From Chitinophaga polysaccharea (GTDB lineage Bacteria; Bacteroidota; Bacteroidia; Chitinophagales; Chitinophagaceae): DNA of 64,000 nucleotides. Every line of letters begins with the position of its first letter. Within the stretch, counting starts at the first letter, position 1. Location of the stretch: contig NZ_CABFVU010000002.1 of assembly GCF_902150045.1 (NCBI RefSeq), forward strand, positions 1 through 64,000, read 5' to 3'. A model generated the notes under the pieces. It did no database searches. It saw only the letters and a list, made by a program, of their open reading frames with translations, and was not told the origin of the DNA. A program made the position numbers and the translations under genes. Of the stretch, positions 63,196-64,000 are shown piece by piece.

Positions 63196-63831
63196 ATGAG
63201 TTTAAGACTGGGAGATACCGCTCCTAATTTCAAGGCCAATACTACAATAGGGGAAATAGATTTTTACGATTACCTCGGCGAAGGTTGGGGTATCCTGTTT
63301 TCTCACCCGGCAGACTTTACACCGGTATGTACCACCGAATTGGGCAGAACTGCCCAGTTAAAGGACGAGTTCGCAAAACGTAACACTAAAGTGCTGGCTG
63401 TAAGCGTAGATCCGCTGGATAAACACCTGAGCTGGATAAATGATATTAACGAAACACAACAGTGTGACGTAACTTTTCCTATTATTGCAGACGAAAACAA
63501 AACAGTGGCTAACCTGTATGATATGATTCATCCAAATGCCTCTGAAACATTTACGGTCAGATCGTTGTTTATTATCGGGCCAGACAAGAAAATAAAGCTC
63601 ATCATTACCTACCCGGCCTCTACCGGAAGGAACTTCGTAGAAGTGCTCCGTGTATTGGACTCTCTGCAGCTGACCGCCAAGTATAGCGTGGCTACCCCTG
63701 CAGACTGGAAAGATGGAGAAGATGTAATTGTTACGGCAGCGGTGCCAACAGCAGATATCCCTGCACGTTTTCCGAAAGGTCATAAAATTATCAAGCCTTA
63801 TCTGAGAACAACACCACAGCCCAATAAATAA
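63196..63831 (+). CDS. 1-Cys peroxiredoxin (Prx6 type)
   Basis: A 211-residue peroxidase of the Prx6/1-Cys group, which reduces hydrogen and organic peroxides. The peroxidatic Cys45 is in HPADFTPVCTTELG. A second Cys at 90 is not in a resolving position of the AhpC type, and the long C-terminal domain with PADWKDGEDVIVTAAVPT fits Prx6. The electron donor is unknown; bacillithiol, whose first enzyme is encoded at 48.7-49.8 kb, is one possibility. It is transcribed from its own promoter and ends in a strong terminator. Confidence 0.94.
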   Translation: MSLRLGDTAPNFKANTTIGEIDFYDYLGEGWGILFSHPADFTPVCTTELGRTAQLKDEFAKRNTKVLAVSVDPLDKHLSWINDINETQQCDVTFPIIADENKTVANLYDMIHPNASETFTVRSLFIIGPDKKIKLIITYPASTGRNFVEVLRVLDSLQLTAKYSVATPADWKDGEDVIVTAAVPTADIPARFPKGHKIIKPYLRTTPQPNK

Positions 63832-63892
63832 TTTAAAGAGCCGTAAGGCTTCTCTATAAAGACTTTTTAATGGTTGGTTTTTGATTTTTACG

Positions 63893-63919
63893 AAACGGGG
63901 ATTTCTCCCCGTTTTTTTT
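63893..63919 (+). terminator. Intrinsic terminator of the peroxiredoxin gene
   Basis: A 9-bp stem (63893-63901 with 63906-63914, loop TTTC) followed by a T-run to 63919, about 60 nt past the stop codon. Confidence 0.88.
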
Positions 63920-63959
63920 ATGCCCCTGCAAACCGGCAGCACCCATATCTCCGGCCTGG

Positions 63960-64000
63960 TTATTCTTCTCCCGTATACCAAACACCTGGTTTCAGTTTAA
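63960..64000 (-). CDS. Possible C-terminal end of a gene cut by the window edge
   Basis: On the minus strand the last bases read KLKPGVWYTGEE and then a TAA stop at 63960-63962. The short stretch looks like a protein end and is convergent with the peroxiredoxin gene, which fits the intergenic terminator. It is only 12 codons, so I cannot name it. Confidence 0.35.
   Translation of the reverse strand, partial: KLKPGVWYTGEE

Noticed and set aside
63919..64000. Small plus-strand frame of 26 codons after the peroxiredoxin terminator
   Set aside because: No promoter, family match or coding signal; the minus-strand end of a convergent gene is the better reading.

Overview
The window looks like chromosomal sequence from a gliding-lineage Bacteroidota, most like the family Chitinophagaceae (Chitinophaga-like). 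Reasons visible in the sequence: type IX secretion and gliding genes (gldA, gldJ-porU-porV, a PorP/SprF protein), Bacteroidota-specific lipoprotein families (DUF4292, head-GIN DUF2807), a bacillithiol gene (bshA), start codons mostly without a Shine-Dalgarno sequence, and promoter -7 boxes of the Bacteroidota form TAnnTTTG in front of many genes. No insertion sequence, prophage, plasmid gene or CRISPR array was seen. Most of the window is ordinary core genome.

Layout. 1-11.4 kb, nearly all minus strand: tRNA-Arg(CCT), acyl-CoA ligase, 2TM protein, YceI lipoprotein, PaaN, TPR protein, a CPBP-like membrane protein lacking catalytic residues, DUF1015, serC, a zinc phospholipase C-like protein and DUF502. 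11.5-18.4 kb, plus: a self-contained tetR-tolC-adaptor-RND efflux operon with an inverted repeat over its promoter and a strong terminator. 18.7-21.4 kb: kynU followed 9 nt later by an RGG-repeat protein fused to a 2H phosphoesterase domain, the most unusual protein here. 21.4-29 kb: envelope proteins, Bax inhibitor-1, a 2-oxoacid:acceptor oxidoreductase alpha subunit with no adjacent beta subunit, and a Gfo/Idh/MocA plus MFS pair. 29-33 kb: a deletion-derived DUF2071 pseudogene directly behind nth, then divIC-eno and gldA.

33-49 kb: a long inverted repeat, an M23 peptidase, bcp, then gldJ diverging from porU-porV (type IX secretion), followed by ispF, dut, a TPR lipoprotein, DUF4292 and two tandem EnvC-like proteins whose LytM domains lack the catalytic His pair. 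48.6-60 kb: bshA, an M28 peptidase, an RsmI-like methyltransferase, EI24, PorP/SprF, upp, a vWA/YfbK protein with a SusC-like linker, anmK and adenine deaminase. 60-64 kb: a LolA-like protein, a WYL regulator divergent from an unrecognised 211-residue gene, and a 340-bp non-coding array of degenerate CCAT-N4-GTTAACC-type elements on an approximately 22-bp spacing, then a 1-Cys peroxiredoxin.

Functional themes: cell-surface secretion and gliding (gldA, gldJ, porU, porV, porP), cell-wall turnover (M23, EnvC pair, DivIC, anmK), redox defence (bcp, peroxiredoxin, bshA) and nucleotide salvage (upp, ade, dut). The main candidates for something undescribed are the RGG-2H fusion and the GTTAACC array beside the orphan gene.
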